Assembly: GCA_023262645.1 (NCBI GenBank)
Contig: JALRAA010000011.1
Location: 1 to 13,608, forward strand
Direction: 5' to 3'
From: Burkholderiaceae bacterium
Lineage (GTDB): Bacteria; Pseudomonadota; Gammaproteobacteria; Burkholderiales; Burkholderiaceae_C
Length of the DNA: 13,608 nucleotides
A program made the position numbers and the translations under genes. The stretch's first letter is position 1. The number at the start of each line of letters is the position of its first letter. This document shows positions 6,717-13,608 of this stretch, in pieces. The notes beneath the pieces were generated by a model. That model made no database searches. It saw only the letters and a program-made list of their open reading frames with translations, and was not told the origin of the DNA.

Positions 6717-8531
6717 TCAAAAAGCGTCTTCAGGCATATGAGCGCAGGTGGCATCTTGCGATTGCACCACTTTCAGCCACGCGCTGATTTTGGGCAATTC
6801 GTATTGAAAGAAATACTGACAGGCCAAACGCCTACCGGTGTTCGCTGCCCCATCGCCTTGGCTGGCCAGACTCAAATCCAACCATATCCAAGCCAGCACG
6901 GTGTGACCAAAAGCCTGCATGTACGGGACAGCGTTCGCCAAAGACAACGCCGGGTCATTGCCTTGCCAAGCATCGCGCGTGGCCTGACACACATTCGTCC
7001 AAGCGGATGTCAAAGCGTTCGACTGTTGAATCTGGTCGGCCGTGTTTGCGCGGGCACACGTGGCGAGTATGCGCTGTCCCAGCATGTGCAGCCCCAAGCC
7101 ATCTTGCAGCAACACTTTGCGTCCCAATAAATCCATGGCTTGTATACCGTGGGTGCCTTCATGGATCATGTTTAATCGGTTATCGCGCCAATACTGTTCC
7201 ACAGGAAAGTCGCGTGTGTAGCCATAACCGCCATGGATTTGAATGGCCAGGCTGTTGGCTTCTAGGCACCATTCGCTGGGCCAGCTTTTGATGATGGGCG
7301 TGAGCACTTCGAGCAACCAGTGGGCTTGGTGCTTTTGATCCGCATCGCCTGTGTGTAATTCGTCGACCAAACGGGCGCCATACAAGCCCAGCGCCAACGC
7401 CCCTTCACCGTAGGCTTTTTGAGCCAGCAACATGCGCTTGATATCGGCATGGTCGATCAAGCGCACAGGTGGCATTTCGGGGTTTTTGCCTGCCGGACCG
7501 ACAGGCCTGCCTTGCGTGCGTGTGCGTGCATAGTCCAAGGAGGCGTAGTACCCCGCCAAGCCCAACATGGTGGCAGCCAGACCCACACCGATGCGCGCTT
7601 CATTCATCATGTGGAACATACAACGCAAACCTTCGCCGGGTTGGCCGACTAAATACCCGATAGCGCCACGCTTGCCACGTGGCAAATAACGGCCTTCGCC
7701 GAAATTCAGCAAGGTGTTCACGGTGCCGCGCCAACCAAGCTTGTGGTTGAGCCCTGCCAAAGCCACATCGTTTCGTTCGCCGGTGAGCTCGCCTTGCGAA
7801 TTGACCACATGCTTGGGAACGATAAACAAGGAAATACCTTTGGTGCCCGCAACCGTTTTGCCGTCGGGGCCAGGAATTTTGGCCAACACCAAATGCACAA
7901 TGTTTTCGGTCAATTCATGGTCGCCGGTGGATATCCACATTTTGTAGCCCGTGAGCCGAAACCGCGGCCCCAGAGCGTCTCCGGCATGGTCTTCGCCATC
8001 AGGCACAGCACGGGTGGTGATGTCTGACAGCGATGAGCCCGCTTGGGGTTCAGACAAACACATGGTGCCGGCGAAGCGACCGTTGAATTGGTTGAAGGCA
8101 AACACTTTGCGTTGCGCTTCACTGCCATGCGCCATCAATAAATTGGCATTGGCCACTGTCAACATGCTCGCGCCAATGCTCACTGAAGCGCACGCAAAAA
8201 ATGCATTGGCCGCCGCTTCCACGGTGTAAGGCAATTGCATGCCGCCCACGTCGTAATCTTGGGCTGCACTCAGCATGCCGCTGGCGGCATAAGCGTTCAA
8301 GGCTTCCTGTGTGCATGCGGGCAAGACCACTTTGTCGCCATCGAACGAGGGCTCTTCCACATCCACCTTGCGGTTGAAGGGCGCGTATTTTTCGCGGGCA
8401 ATGCGCTCACAGGTATCGAGCACCGCATCAAAGGTTTCGCGTGAATGGTCAGCAAACCGCTCGCGGGTTTGCAATCCCTCAGTGTGGAGCCATTCGTACA
8501 GCAAAAAATCGACAGTGTTGCGCAGGGTCAT
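6717..8531 (-). CDS. Acyl-CoA dehydrogenase, large (~600-residue, DmdC/FadE-like) type
   Basis: FAD-dependent acyl-CoA dehydrogenase that makes the trans-2-enoyl-CoA, the first oxidation of beta-oxidation, passing electrons to electron-transfer flavoprotein. At 604 residues it is longer than the ~380-residue classical enzymes and fits the COG1960 group that includes DmdC. An N-terminal helical stretch (1-~75) precedes the core, and a C-terminal helical extension (~475-604) follows it. Key motifs are the FAD/substrate loop MCLSEPQAGSS (157-167), KMWISTGDHE (197-206), NEARIGVG (310-317), HGGYGYTRDFPVEQYWRD (433-450), and the catalytic base E458 in MIHEGTHGIQAMDLLGRK (455-472). The acyl chain preference cannot be read from sequence. 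Only a weak ribosome site precedes the ATG. A strong terminator lies upstream, starting 22 bp from the ATG, so this gene may be partly uncoupled from the thiolase. The SDR start follows its stop by 32 bp. Confidence 0.95.
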   Translation of the reverse strand: MTLRNTVDFLLYEWLHTEGLQTRERFADHSRETFDAVLDTCERIAREKYAPFNRKVDVEEPSFDGDKVVLPACTQEALNAYAASGMLSAAQDYDVGGMQLPYTVEAAANAFFACASVSIGASMLTVANANLLMAHGSEAQRKVFAFNQFNGRFAGTMCLSEPQAGSSLSDITTRAVPDGEDHAGDALGPRFRLTGYKMWISTGDHELTENIVHLVLAKIPGPDGKTVAGTKGISLFIVPKHVVNSQGELTGERNDVALAGLNHKLGWRGTVNTLLNFGEGRYLPRGKRGAIGYLVGQPGEGLRCMFHMMNEARIGVGLAATMLGLAGYYASLDYARTRTQGRPVGPAGKNPEMPPVRLIDHADIKRMLLAQKAYGEGALALGLYGARLVDELHTGDADQKHQAHWLLEVLTPIIKSWPSEWCLEANSLAIQIHGGYGYTRDFPVEQYWRDNRLNMIHEGTHGIQAMDLLGRKVLLQDGLGLHMLGQRILATCARANTADQIQQSNALTSAWTNVCQATRDAWQGNDPALSLANAVPYMQAFGHTVLAWIWLDLSLASQGDGAANTGRRLACQYFFQYELPKISAWLKVVQSQDATCAHMPEDAF

Positions 8532-8542
8532 GGGGTGACTTT

Positions 8543-8574
8543 AAAAGAAAAAAACCCGTCTCGGAGGACGGGTT
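8543..8574 (-). terminator. Intrinsic terminator after the thiolase gene
   Basis: On the minus strand, an 8-bp perfect stem AACCCGTC/GACGGGTT (plus-strand arms 8553-8560 and 8567-8574) with a 6-nt loop is followed by TTTTTTTCTTTT. The hairpin starts 22 bp beyond the thiolase stop and its T-run ends just before the acyl-CoA dehydrogenase start region. It should reduce transcription into the acyl-CoA dehydrogenase operon, or act as an attenuator. The plus-strand reading lacks a T-run, so it acts in one direction only. Confidence 0.9.
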
Positions 8575-8596
8575 GTCTTGTGGATGACTGCCACAT

Positions 8597-9772
8597 TCAG
8601 AGCACTTCAAACACGCCTGCAGCGCCCATGCCGCCGCCAATGCACATGGTGACACAAACGCGCTTAGCGCCCCGACGCTTGCCCTCAATCAGCGCATGAC
8701 CGGTCAGACGTTGGCCACTGACGCCGTAGGGGTGACCCACCGCAATCGCACCACCGTTGACATTGAGCAATTCAGGCGGAATGCCGAGTTTGTCGCGGCA
8801 GTACAGCACTTGCACAGCAAACGCCTCGTTGAGTTCCCACAAATCGATGTCGTTGATGGTCAAGCCCAGGCGTTTGAGCACCTTGGGAATGGCATACACC
8901 GGGCCGATGCCCATTTCGTCGGGTTCACATCCGGCCACGGCAAAGCCCAAAAAACGGCCAAGCGGTTGAAGATTGTGCTTGGCTGCATACTCTTCACTGG
9001 TGACCACACATGCACCCGCGCCATCAGAAAACTGAGAAGCATTGCCAGCCGCAATCACGCCACCGGGAATGGCCGGTTTGATCCCTGAAATACCTTCAAC
9101 TGTGGTGCCTTCACGCAGACCTTCGTCTGCACTCACGGTGACCTGTTTGGTCATCATGCCCATGACTTTGTCGACCACGCCGGCTTGCACGGTGATCGGT
9201 GCGATTTCATCGTTGAATTTGCCAGCCGCTTGGGCAGCGCAGGCCTTTTGTTGGCTGGCCGCGCCGTACTCGTCCATGCGGTCGCGGCCGATGTTGTAAC
9301 GCTTGGCGACTTGCTCGGCGGTTTGCAACATATTCCAGTAAATCTCTGGTTTTTTCTTCATCAGTGCGGGGTCAGAGAGCATGTGTTGGTTCATCTCTTG
9401 TTGCACACAAGAAATACTTTCTACACCACCTGCCACGTACACATCGCCTTCGCCAGCGATGACGCGCTGTGAGGCCAATGCAATGGTTTGCAGACCGGAT
9501 GAGCAAAAACGGTTGACGGTCAAACCGCTGACGGTGATGGGGCAATCTGCCATCAATGCAATTTGCCGGGCGATGTTGGCACCGGTTGCGCCCTCTGGGT
9601 TGGCACAGCCCATGATCACATCTTCGACGTCGGCCGCATCAATGCCGGCTCGGGCAATGGCGTGCTTGACGGCGTGGCCACCCAAGGTGGCGCCATGGGT
9701 CATGTTGAAAGCGCCTCTCCAGCTTTTGGCCAAGGGCGTACGTGCAGTGGAAACAATGACAGCGTTGGTCAT
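8597..9772 (-). CDS. Acetyl-CoA C-acyltransferase (thiolase)
   Basis: 391-residue degradative-type thiolase that cleaves 3-ketoacyl-CoA with CoA to acetyl-CoA and a shortened acyl-CoA, the last step of beta-oxidation. The complete active site is visible: nucleophile C90 in NRFCSSG (87-93), H347 in the GHPYG loop (346-350), the acid/base C377 in CIGGGMG (377-383), and NEAFA (315-319). Length matches the family. It is paired with the bifunctional hydratase/dehydrogenase just upstream (9 bp gap), the usual fadB-fadA-like order. A strong Shine-Dalgarno AAGGAG lies 5 nt before the ATG at 9770-9772. A strong terminator follows the stop. A biosynthetic acetoacetyl-CoA role (PhaA-like) is possible in principle, but the neighbours argue for degradation. 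It is not labelled fadA because several paralogues are usual in this group. Confidence 0.95.
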   Translation of the reverse strand: MTNAVIVSTARTPLAKSWRGAFNMTHGATLGGHAVKHAIARAGIDAADVEDVIMGCANPEGATGANIARQIALMADCPITVSGLTVNRFCSSGLQTIALASQRVIAGEGDVYVAGGVESISCVQQEMNQHMLSDPALMKKKPEIYWNMLQTAEQVAKRYNIGRDRMDEYGAASQQKACAAQAAGKFNDEIAPITVQAGVVDKVMGMMTKQVTVSADEGLREGTTVEGISGIKPAIPGGVIAAGNASQFSDGAGACVVTSEEYAAKHNLQPLGRFLGFAVAGCEPDEMGIGPVYAIPKVLKRLGLTINDIDLWELNEAFAVQVLYCRDKLGIPPELLNVNGGAIAVGHPYGVSGQRLTGHALIEGKRRGAKRVCVTMCIGGGMGAAGVFEVL

Positions 9773-9781
9773 GGGAACTCC

Positions 9782-11884
9782 TTAATTGAATGTTTTGCCT
9801 TCGGCGACCAAGCGAGCGAGCAAGGGCGCTGGTTGCCAAAATGATGCGTCGTCGTGCGGGTTTTTTGCGAACCGGTTCATGGCTTGAACCATGTTGAACA
9901 AACCAAATTGGTCTGCATACATCATCGGGCCGCCACGGTAGATGGGGAAGCCGTAGCCCGTGATATAGACCATGTCGATGTCGCTGGCACGCGCTGCAAT
10001 GCCTTCTTCCAGAATATGCGCGGCTTCGTTGACCAAAGAAAACACCAAGCGCTGAACGATTTCATCTTCGCCGATTTTGCGGACCTCGATACCCAAGGAC
10101 TGGCGGTGGTTTGCAATCATGTCTTCGACTTCTTTGCTGGGTATCGCGTCGCGCTTGCCAGCTTGGTAGTCATACCAGCCCTTGCCCGCTTTTTGTCCGA
10201 AGCGGCCCATTTCGCACAACAAGTCTGCAGTCTTGCTGTATTTCATGTCGGGCTTTTCCAAATAACGGCGTTTGCGAATCGCCCACCCGATATCGTTGCC
10301 TGCCAAGTCGCCCATGCGAAACGGGCCCATGGCAAAGCCAAATTTTTCAACCGCCTTGTCTACCTGTTGCGGTGTGCAACCTTCTTCGATCAAGAAACCC
10401 GCTTGGCGACTGTACTGTTCGATCATGCGGTTGCCTATGAAGCCGTCACACACACCAGAGACCACTGCGGTTTTCTTGATTTTTTTGGCGACCGCCATGA
10501 CCGTGGCCATGACGTCTTTGGCGGTGTCTGCGCCACGCACCACTTCGAGCAGTTTCATCACGTTGGCAGGGCTGAAGAAATGCAGGCCCACCACGTCTTG
10601 TGGGCGTTGGGTGAAATGGGCAATGGCGTTGACATCTAACGTGGAAGTGTTGGACGCCAAAATAGCACCGGGCTTCATCACTTCGTCGAGTTTTTTGAAC
10701 ACCTGTTCCTTGACACCAATCTCTTCGAAAACCGCTTCAATCACCAGATCTGCGTCTTTCAAATCTTCGTAGTTCAAGGTGGTGCTGAGCAAGTCCATGC
10801 GCTGCTTGAGTTTGTCCTCTTTGAGCTTGCCCTTTTTGACTTGCGCTTCATAATTGCTGCGCATGATGCCAACACCTTTGTCCAAGGCCTCTTGCTTCAT
10901 CTCCAAAATTTTGACGGGAATTCCTGCGTTGAGAAAATTCATGCTGATGCCGCCACCCATGGTGCCCGCACCAATCACGGCCACCGACTTGATGTCTCTT
11001 TGCGGGGTATCGGCGGGCACATCGTCGATTTTCGAAGCCGCGCGTTGAGCCACAAACAAATGGCGCAGTGCGCGACATTCCGGGGTCCACATCAGGTTGG
11101 TGAAAATTTCGCGCTCAGCCGCCATGCCTTGGTCAAATTTCATCTTGGTGGCGTTTTGCACCGCTTCAATGCATTTGGGCGGCGCGGGGTATTTGCCTTT
11201 GGTCATGCCATTGACCATGTTGTGGCTGAATTTGAAAAAAGCGTCTGCGTTGGGGTGCTTACAAGGCAAGTTGCGAACCAGCGGCAGTGGCGTGGTGCCC
11301 ACCACGCCTTGGGCAAATGCAATCGCTTCTTGCAGCAAACTGTCTTTGGATTCAGCCATTTGGTCAAACAATTTTTGTCCAGGCAACATGGCGAGCATTT
11401 CACTCTTGACGGGTTCGCCGCTGACGATCATGTTCAAGGCCGCCTCGACACCAATCACTCTGGGTAGGCGCTGGGTGCCGCCTGCGCCGGGGATCAATCC
11501 CAACTTGACTTCGGGCAAAGCCACATCGCAACCTGGTGCAGCCACGCGGTAATGGCAACCAAGCGCCAATTCAAGACCGCCACCCATGGCCACGCTGTGA
11601 ATGGCGGCGACCACCGGTTTGCTGCAGTTTTCAATGGCAGATATCACACTGAGCAAATTCGGCTCTTGAAGCGCTTTGGGTGAGCCAAATTCTTTGATGT
11701 CTGCACCGCCTGAAAAAGCCTTGCCTGCACCCGTGACCACGATGGCCTTGACCGCGTTGTCAGACAACGCCTGTTGCAACCCCTGCACGATGGCTTGTCG
11801 GGTGGCCAGTCCCAGTCCATTGACGGGCGGGTTATTCATGGAGATCACGGCGACATCGCCATGAACAGCGTAATCAGCACTCAT
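9782..11884 (-). CDS. Bifunctional enoyl-CoA hydratase/3-hydroxyacyl-CoA dehydrogenase (FadB-like, peroxisomal MFE-1 style)
   Basis: 700-residue multifunctional enzyme of beta-oxidation. The N-terminal crotonase domain (~1-190) has the oxyanion and catalytic residues E105 (GGGLELALG, 101-109) and E125 (LPEVKLGLIPGAGG, 123-136), the two acidic residues of the hydratase. The NAD-binding domain starts near 298 with GAGTMGGG (305-312). The dehydrogenase residues H435 (LHFFSP, 434-439), E447 and N485 (NRM) are present, followed by the C-terminal dehydrogenase domain repeat (~480-700). The start NNPPVNGLG (17-25) is closer to the peroxisomal L-bifunctional enzyme than to E. coli FadB. AAGGA lies 6 nt before the ATG at 11882-11884. 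It leads the thiolase by 9 bp. Upstream (11885-11968) is a promoter-like region with a palindrome. The substrate chain length is not determinable. Confidence 0.95.
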   Translation of the reverse strand: MSADYAVHGDVAVISMNNPPVNGLGLATRQAIVQGLQQALSDNAVKAIVVTGAGKAFSGGADIKEFGSPKALQEPNLLSVISAIENCSKPVVAAIHSVAMGGGLELALGCHYRVAAPGCDVALPEVKLGLIPGAGGTQRLPRVIGVEAALNMIVSGEPVKSEMLAMLPGQKLFDQMAESKDSLLQEAIAFAQGVVGTTPLPLVRNLPCKHPNADAFFKFSHNMVNGMTKGKYPAPPKCIEAVQNATKMKFDQGMAAEREIFTNLMWTPECRALRHLFVAQRAASKIDDVPADTPQRDIKSVAVIGAGTMGGGISMNFLNAGIPVKILEMKQEALDKGVGIMRSNYEAQVKKGKLKEDKLKQRMDLLSTTLNYEDLKDADLVIEAVFEEIGVKEQVFKKLDEVMKPGAILASNTSTLDVNAIAHFTQRPQDVVGLHFFSPANVMKLLEVVRGADTAKDVMATVMAVAKKIKKTAVVSGVCDGFIGNRMIEQYSRQAGFLIEEGCTPQQVDKAVEKFGFAMGPFRMGDLAGNDIGWAIRKRRYLEKPDMKYSKTADLLCEMGRFGQKAGKGWYDYQAGKRDAIPSKEVEDMIANHRQSLGIEVRKIGEDEIVQRLVFSLVNEAAHILEEGIAARASDIDMVYITGYGFPIYRGGPMMYADQFGLFNMVQAMNRFAKNPHDDASFWQPAPLLARLVAEGKTFN

Positions 11885-11913
11885 GTCAGTTCCTTGAGAA
11901 TGGAGATGGATTA

Positions 11914-11937
11914 AAAAAAGAACGATCGTACTTTTTT
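11914..11937. promoter_or_regulatory. 24-bp near-perfect palindrome, candidate repressor operator
   Basis: Arms AAAAAAG-A-ACGA / TCGT-A-CTTTTTT are symmetric about 11925/11926 with one mismatched pair (11921/11930); the inner ACGATCGT is perfect. It lies in the 84-bp gap before the bifunctional beta-oxidation gene, immediately downstream of a -10-like TACAAT on the minus strand, so it would cover the likely transcription start. TetR-family repressors of fatty-acid degradation (PsrA in gammaproteobacteria, FadP in betaproteobacteria) bind palindromes of this kind; assigning one here is inference, and the regulator gene is not in the window. It could also fold into a weak A/T-rich terminator hairpin after livF. 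Confidence 0.5.
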
Positions 11938-11941
11938 GCGG

Positions 11942-11972
11942 ATTGTAGACCGAAGCTTTAAGGTGTTGTCAG
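11942..11972 (-). promoter_or_regulatory. Candidate sigma-70 promoter of the beta-oxidation genes
   Basis: Minus-strand TACAAT at 11942-11947 differs from the consensus -10 at one position. CTGACA at 11967-11972 is a -35-like hexamer, also one mismatch, with 19 bp between them, a little longer than ideal. The -35 overlaps the livF stop codon. The predicted start would fall about 11935, inside the palindrome. The -10 is convincing and the -35 less so. Confidence 0.45.
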
Positions 11973-12664
11973 ACTTCCAGCCATTCTTTGCGAACCGCTG
12001 CGTCCTCTCGTAAACGGGCTGGCGTGCCGTCAAACACCATGCTGCCATGGCCCATGACCAAGGCGCGGTCAGAGATTTGCATCGCAATGGTGAGTTTTTG
12101 TTCGATCAACAAAACCGAAACACCCCGGTGACGAAGCTCTTGCAAAAACACACCGACCTGTTCGACGATTTTGGGGGCCAAGCCCTCAGTGGGTTCATCA
12201 ATGATGATGAGCTCAGGGTCGCCCATGAGGGTGCGACACAACGTCAACATTTGCTGTTCACCGCCCGACAACACACCTGCTTCGGTGTGCTGGCGTTCTC
12301 GCAAGCGCGGAAACAGTTGATACATGTCATCAAAATGCCAGCGTCCTGTGGGAACTTTGCCTTTGAGGCCAAGCAGCAAATTTTGGTGCACTGTCAGCTT
12401 GGGAAAAATATCGCGGTTCTCTGGCACATAACCAATACCCATGTGGGCAATGTCAAACGGTTTGCGATTGACCAAGGTCTGACCATGAAAGGTCATGGTG
12501 CCGTGGCAATCTACCAAGCCCATGATCGCTTTGGCGGTGGTTGAACGGCCCGAGCCGTTGCGCCCGAGCAGCGCCACGATTTCACCTTGGGCGATGTCAA
12601 AGCTCACCCCTTGCAGCACATGGCTTTTGCCGTAATACGCGTGGAGTTGGTCAATATGCAACAT
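11969..12664 (-). CDS. livF: LivF-type ABC transporter ATP-binding protein
   Basis: One of the two cytoplasmic ATPases of a HAAT-family (branched-chain amino acid type) importer, 231 residues, complete. Numbering from the ATG at 12662-12664, it shows Walker A GRNGSGRST (34-42), the LivF-style VPENR (80-84), signature LSGGEQQ (132-138), Walker B LIIIDEP (152-158), and LLIEQ (185-189), where LivF proteins normally lack the switch His. The Walker A lysine is replaced by Arg (R40, codon CGT); see findings. The ATG starts 2 bp after the livG stop, with AAGG 9 nt upstream. An in-frame TTG at 12670 overlaps the livG stop and is less likely. The gene is the last of livM-livG-livF and is followed by the beta-oxidation genes after 84 bp. 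The substrate may be an amino acid or, from context, a carboxylate or acyl compound. Confidence 0.94.
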   Translation of the reverse strand: MLHIDQLHAYYGKSHVLQGVSFDIAQGEIVALLGRNGSGRSTTAKAIMGLVDCHGTMTFHGQTLVNRKPFDIAHMGIGYVPENRDIFPKLTVHQNLLLGLKGKVPTGRWHFDDMYQLFPRLRERQHTEAGVLSGGEQQMLTLCRTLMGDPELIIIDEPTEGLAPKIVEQVGVFLQELRHRGVSVLLIEQKLTIAMQISDRALVMGHGSMVFDGTPARLREDAAVRKEWLEV

Positions 12665-12666
12665 GG

Positions 12667-13431
12667 TCAATGGCCTTGTTCTGACAAGCTGCCCAAATAG
12701 GCCTCTTGTACCCGGGCATTGGCGCGAACTTTGTCTGGTGTGTCGAATGCAATCACTTCGCCATATACCAACACTGCAATCTTGTCAGCCAAACCAAACA
12801 CCACCCCCATGTCATGCTCTACCGTCAACAAGGTTTTGCCTTGGGTCACGGTTTTGATCAATGCGATAAATCGCTCGGTTTCGCTTTTGCTCATGCCAGC
12901 CGTGGGTTCATCAAGCAACACCACATCGGCGCCACCGGCCATGGTGATGCCAATTTCCAAGGCACGTTGTTCAGCGTAGGTGAGATTCATGGCCAACACA
13001 TCGCGTTTGTGTGCCAACTGGATACGCTCCATCCATGTTTGAGCCAATTCGTTGGCATCTTTCAGCCGATTTAAAAAAGTCCAAAAACTGTAGCGATGCC
13101 CCAGGCTCCAAAGCACAGAGCAACGAAGGTTTTCAAACACACTCAACTTAGGAAAAATATTGGTGATTTGAAAACTGCGAGACAAACCTTGGCGATTGAT
13201 TTCAAAGGGCTTGAGCCCGTCTATGCGTTGACCGTGTAAGTGGATCTCTCCGCTGGTCGGCGCGAATCTGCCGCTGATTAAATTGAACAATGTCGATTTA
13301 CCTGCACCATTGGGACCGATGATGGCCACGCGTTCGCCCGCTTGGACGGTTAAATCTACCCCACGGATGATTTGTGTTTTGCCAAATTGCTTGTGCAAAT
13401 GGCGCAGAACCAATGAAGGGGTTTGGCTCAT
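12667..13431 (-). CDS. livG: LivG-type ABC transporter ATP-binding protein
   Basis: Partner ATPase of the HAAT-family importer, 254 residues. It has Walker A GPNGAGKST (39-47), the Q-loop Q88 in RSFQIT, the signature region LTYAEQR (150-156), Walker B VVLLDEP (170-176) with E175 as catalytic Glu, and switch H206 in VEHDM, so a full ATP site is present. The signature has Ala where a Gly is common, which I recall as frequent in LivG of this group. The insertion between the Q-loop and signature (about 101-125) is LivG-like. The frame stays open upstream to 13503, inside the LivM-like gene. I chose the ATG at 13429-13431 because AGGAG lies 7 nt before it and the start overlaps the LivM stop as ATGA. 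Its stop is 2 bp from the livF ATG, so the genes are translationally linked. Confidence 0.94.
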   Translation of the reverse strand: MSQTPSLVLRHLHKQFGKTQIIRGVDLTVQAGERVAIIGPNGAGKSTLFNLISGRFAPTSGEIHLHGQRIDGLKPFEINRQGLSRSFQITNIFPKLSVFENLRCSVLWSLGHRYSFWTFLNRLKDANELAQTWMERIQLAHKRDVLAMNLTYAEQRALEIGITMAGGADVVLLDEPTAGMSKSETERFIALIKTVTQGKTLLTVEHDMGVVFGLADKIAVLVYGEVIAFDTPDKVRANARVQEAYLGSLSEQGH

Positions 13432-13608
13432 GCATTTGCTCCTGCATTGGCCAATTGGGCTTGAACCTGTTCCCATGTCTGCGTGAAACGCTGGCGTTGC
13501 CATTCAAACAATGCCAATCCAGCCAACAACAACGTACCTGCAATCAACCAATGGCTTTGAACATGCGTGTCCAAAGTGAAACCCGCAAACACCAACTGAG
13601 AACTCATG
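13428..13608 (-). CDS. livM: C-terminal end of LivM-like permease, cut by window edge
   Basis: The final 60 codons or so of a protein whose stop (TGA, 13428-13430) overlaps the livG start. The visible residues hold one hydrophobic span, HWLIAGTLLLAGLALFEW, followed by a polar, partly basic tail (QRQRFTQTWEQVQAQ). That is what one expects at the end of a HAAT-family permease next to livG, and the gene order livM-livG-livF is usual. No family motif is visible in this short piece, so the assignment rests on context and topology. The internal ATG at 13605-13607 is probably not the start; the frame is open to the right edge. Confidence 0.65.
   Translation of the reverse strand, partial: MSSQLVFAGFTLDTHVQSHWLIAGTLLLAGLALFEWQRQRFTQTWEQVQAQLANAGANA
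13439..13443 (-). promoter_or_regulatory. Ribosome binding site of livG
   Basis: Minus-strand AGGAG 7 nt before the ATG at 13431. It lies inside the 3' end of the LivM-like gene and decides the livG start against the longer open frame beginning at 13503. Confidence 0.65.

Noticed and set aside
12664..12670. TTG start for livF at 12670.
   Set aside because: It overlaps the livG stop and adds only two residues. The ATG at 12664 is better placed and gives a normal LivF N-terminus.
13446..13455. Perfect 10-bp palindrome ATTGGCCAAT near the livG start.
   Set aside because: It lies inside the LivM-like coding end, is short, does not extend, and has no promoter next to it. It is expected by chance.

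Overview
The window looks like a chromosomal segment of a betaproteobacterium, most likely Burkholderiales and possibly the Comamonadaceae. This rests on three things: the LivG/LivF sequence style, the pairing of liv transporter genes with beta-oxidation genes, and a thioesterase-acetyltransferase fusion. It was judged by eye, with no database search. Base composition looks moderate (about half G+C or a little more, not counted) and even throughout. I see no tRNA, rRNA, insertion sequence, phage gene or CRISPR array. The window is packed with genes and has no gene-free stretch longer than about 85 bases.

Layout from left to right. (1) An iron-containing alcohol dehydrogenase on the minus strand runs off the left edge (1-962). 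(2) Divergent from it, the only plus-strand gene (1019-1876) fuses a hotdog thioesterase domain to a GNAT acetyltransferase domain. (3) A long minus-strand series is read from right to left: the tail of a LivM-like permease, livG, livF, a bifunctional enoyl-CoA hydratase/3-hydroxyacyl-CoA dehydrogenase, a thiolase, a large acyl-CoA dehydrogenase, an SDR, a zinc-free NADP-dependent MDR reductase, a GST-like protein, a second SDR and a patatin-like lipase.

The core is a fatty-acyl or related acyl-CoA degradation locus. The acyl-CoA dehydrogenase makes the enoyl-CoA, the bifunctional enzyme hydrates and oxidises it, and the thiolase cleaves it. The patatin-like hydrolase could release acyl chains, and the SDR, MDR and GST proteins could handle alcohol, ketone or enone intermediates. 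The adjacent HAAT-type (Liv) transporter may import the substrate. That link is inferred from gene order only.

Two regulatory points stand out. A 24-bp near-perfect palindrome lies just downstream of a promoter-like sequence before the bifunctional gene, as expected for a TetR-type repressor site. A strong intrinsic terminator sits between the thiolase and acyl-CoA dehydrogenase genes, splitting the apparent operon. The window is mainly a conventional catabolic locus and I found no clear new defence or mobile system. The points most worth a second look are the regulatory palindrome, the internal terminator, the Walker A Lys-to-Arg change in LivF, the fusion protein, and the GST with an extra C-terminal domain.
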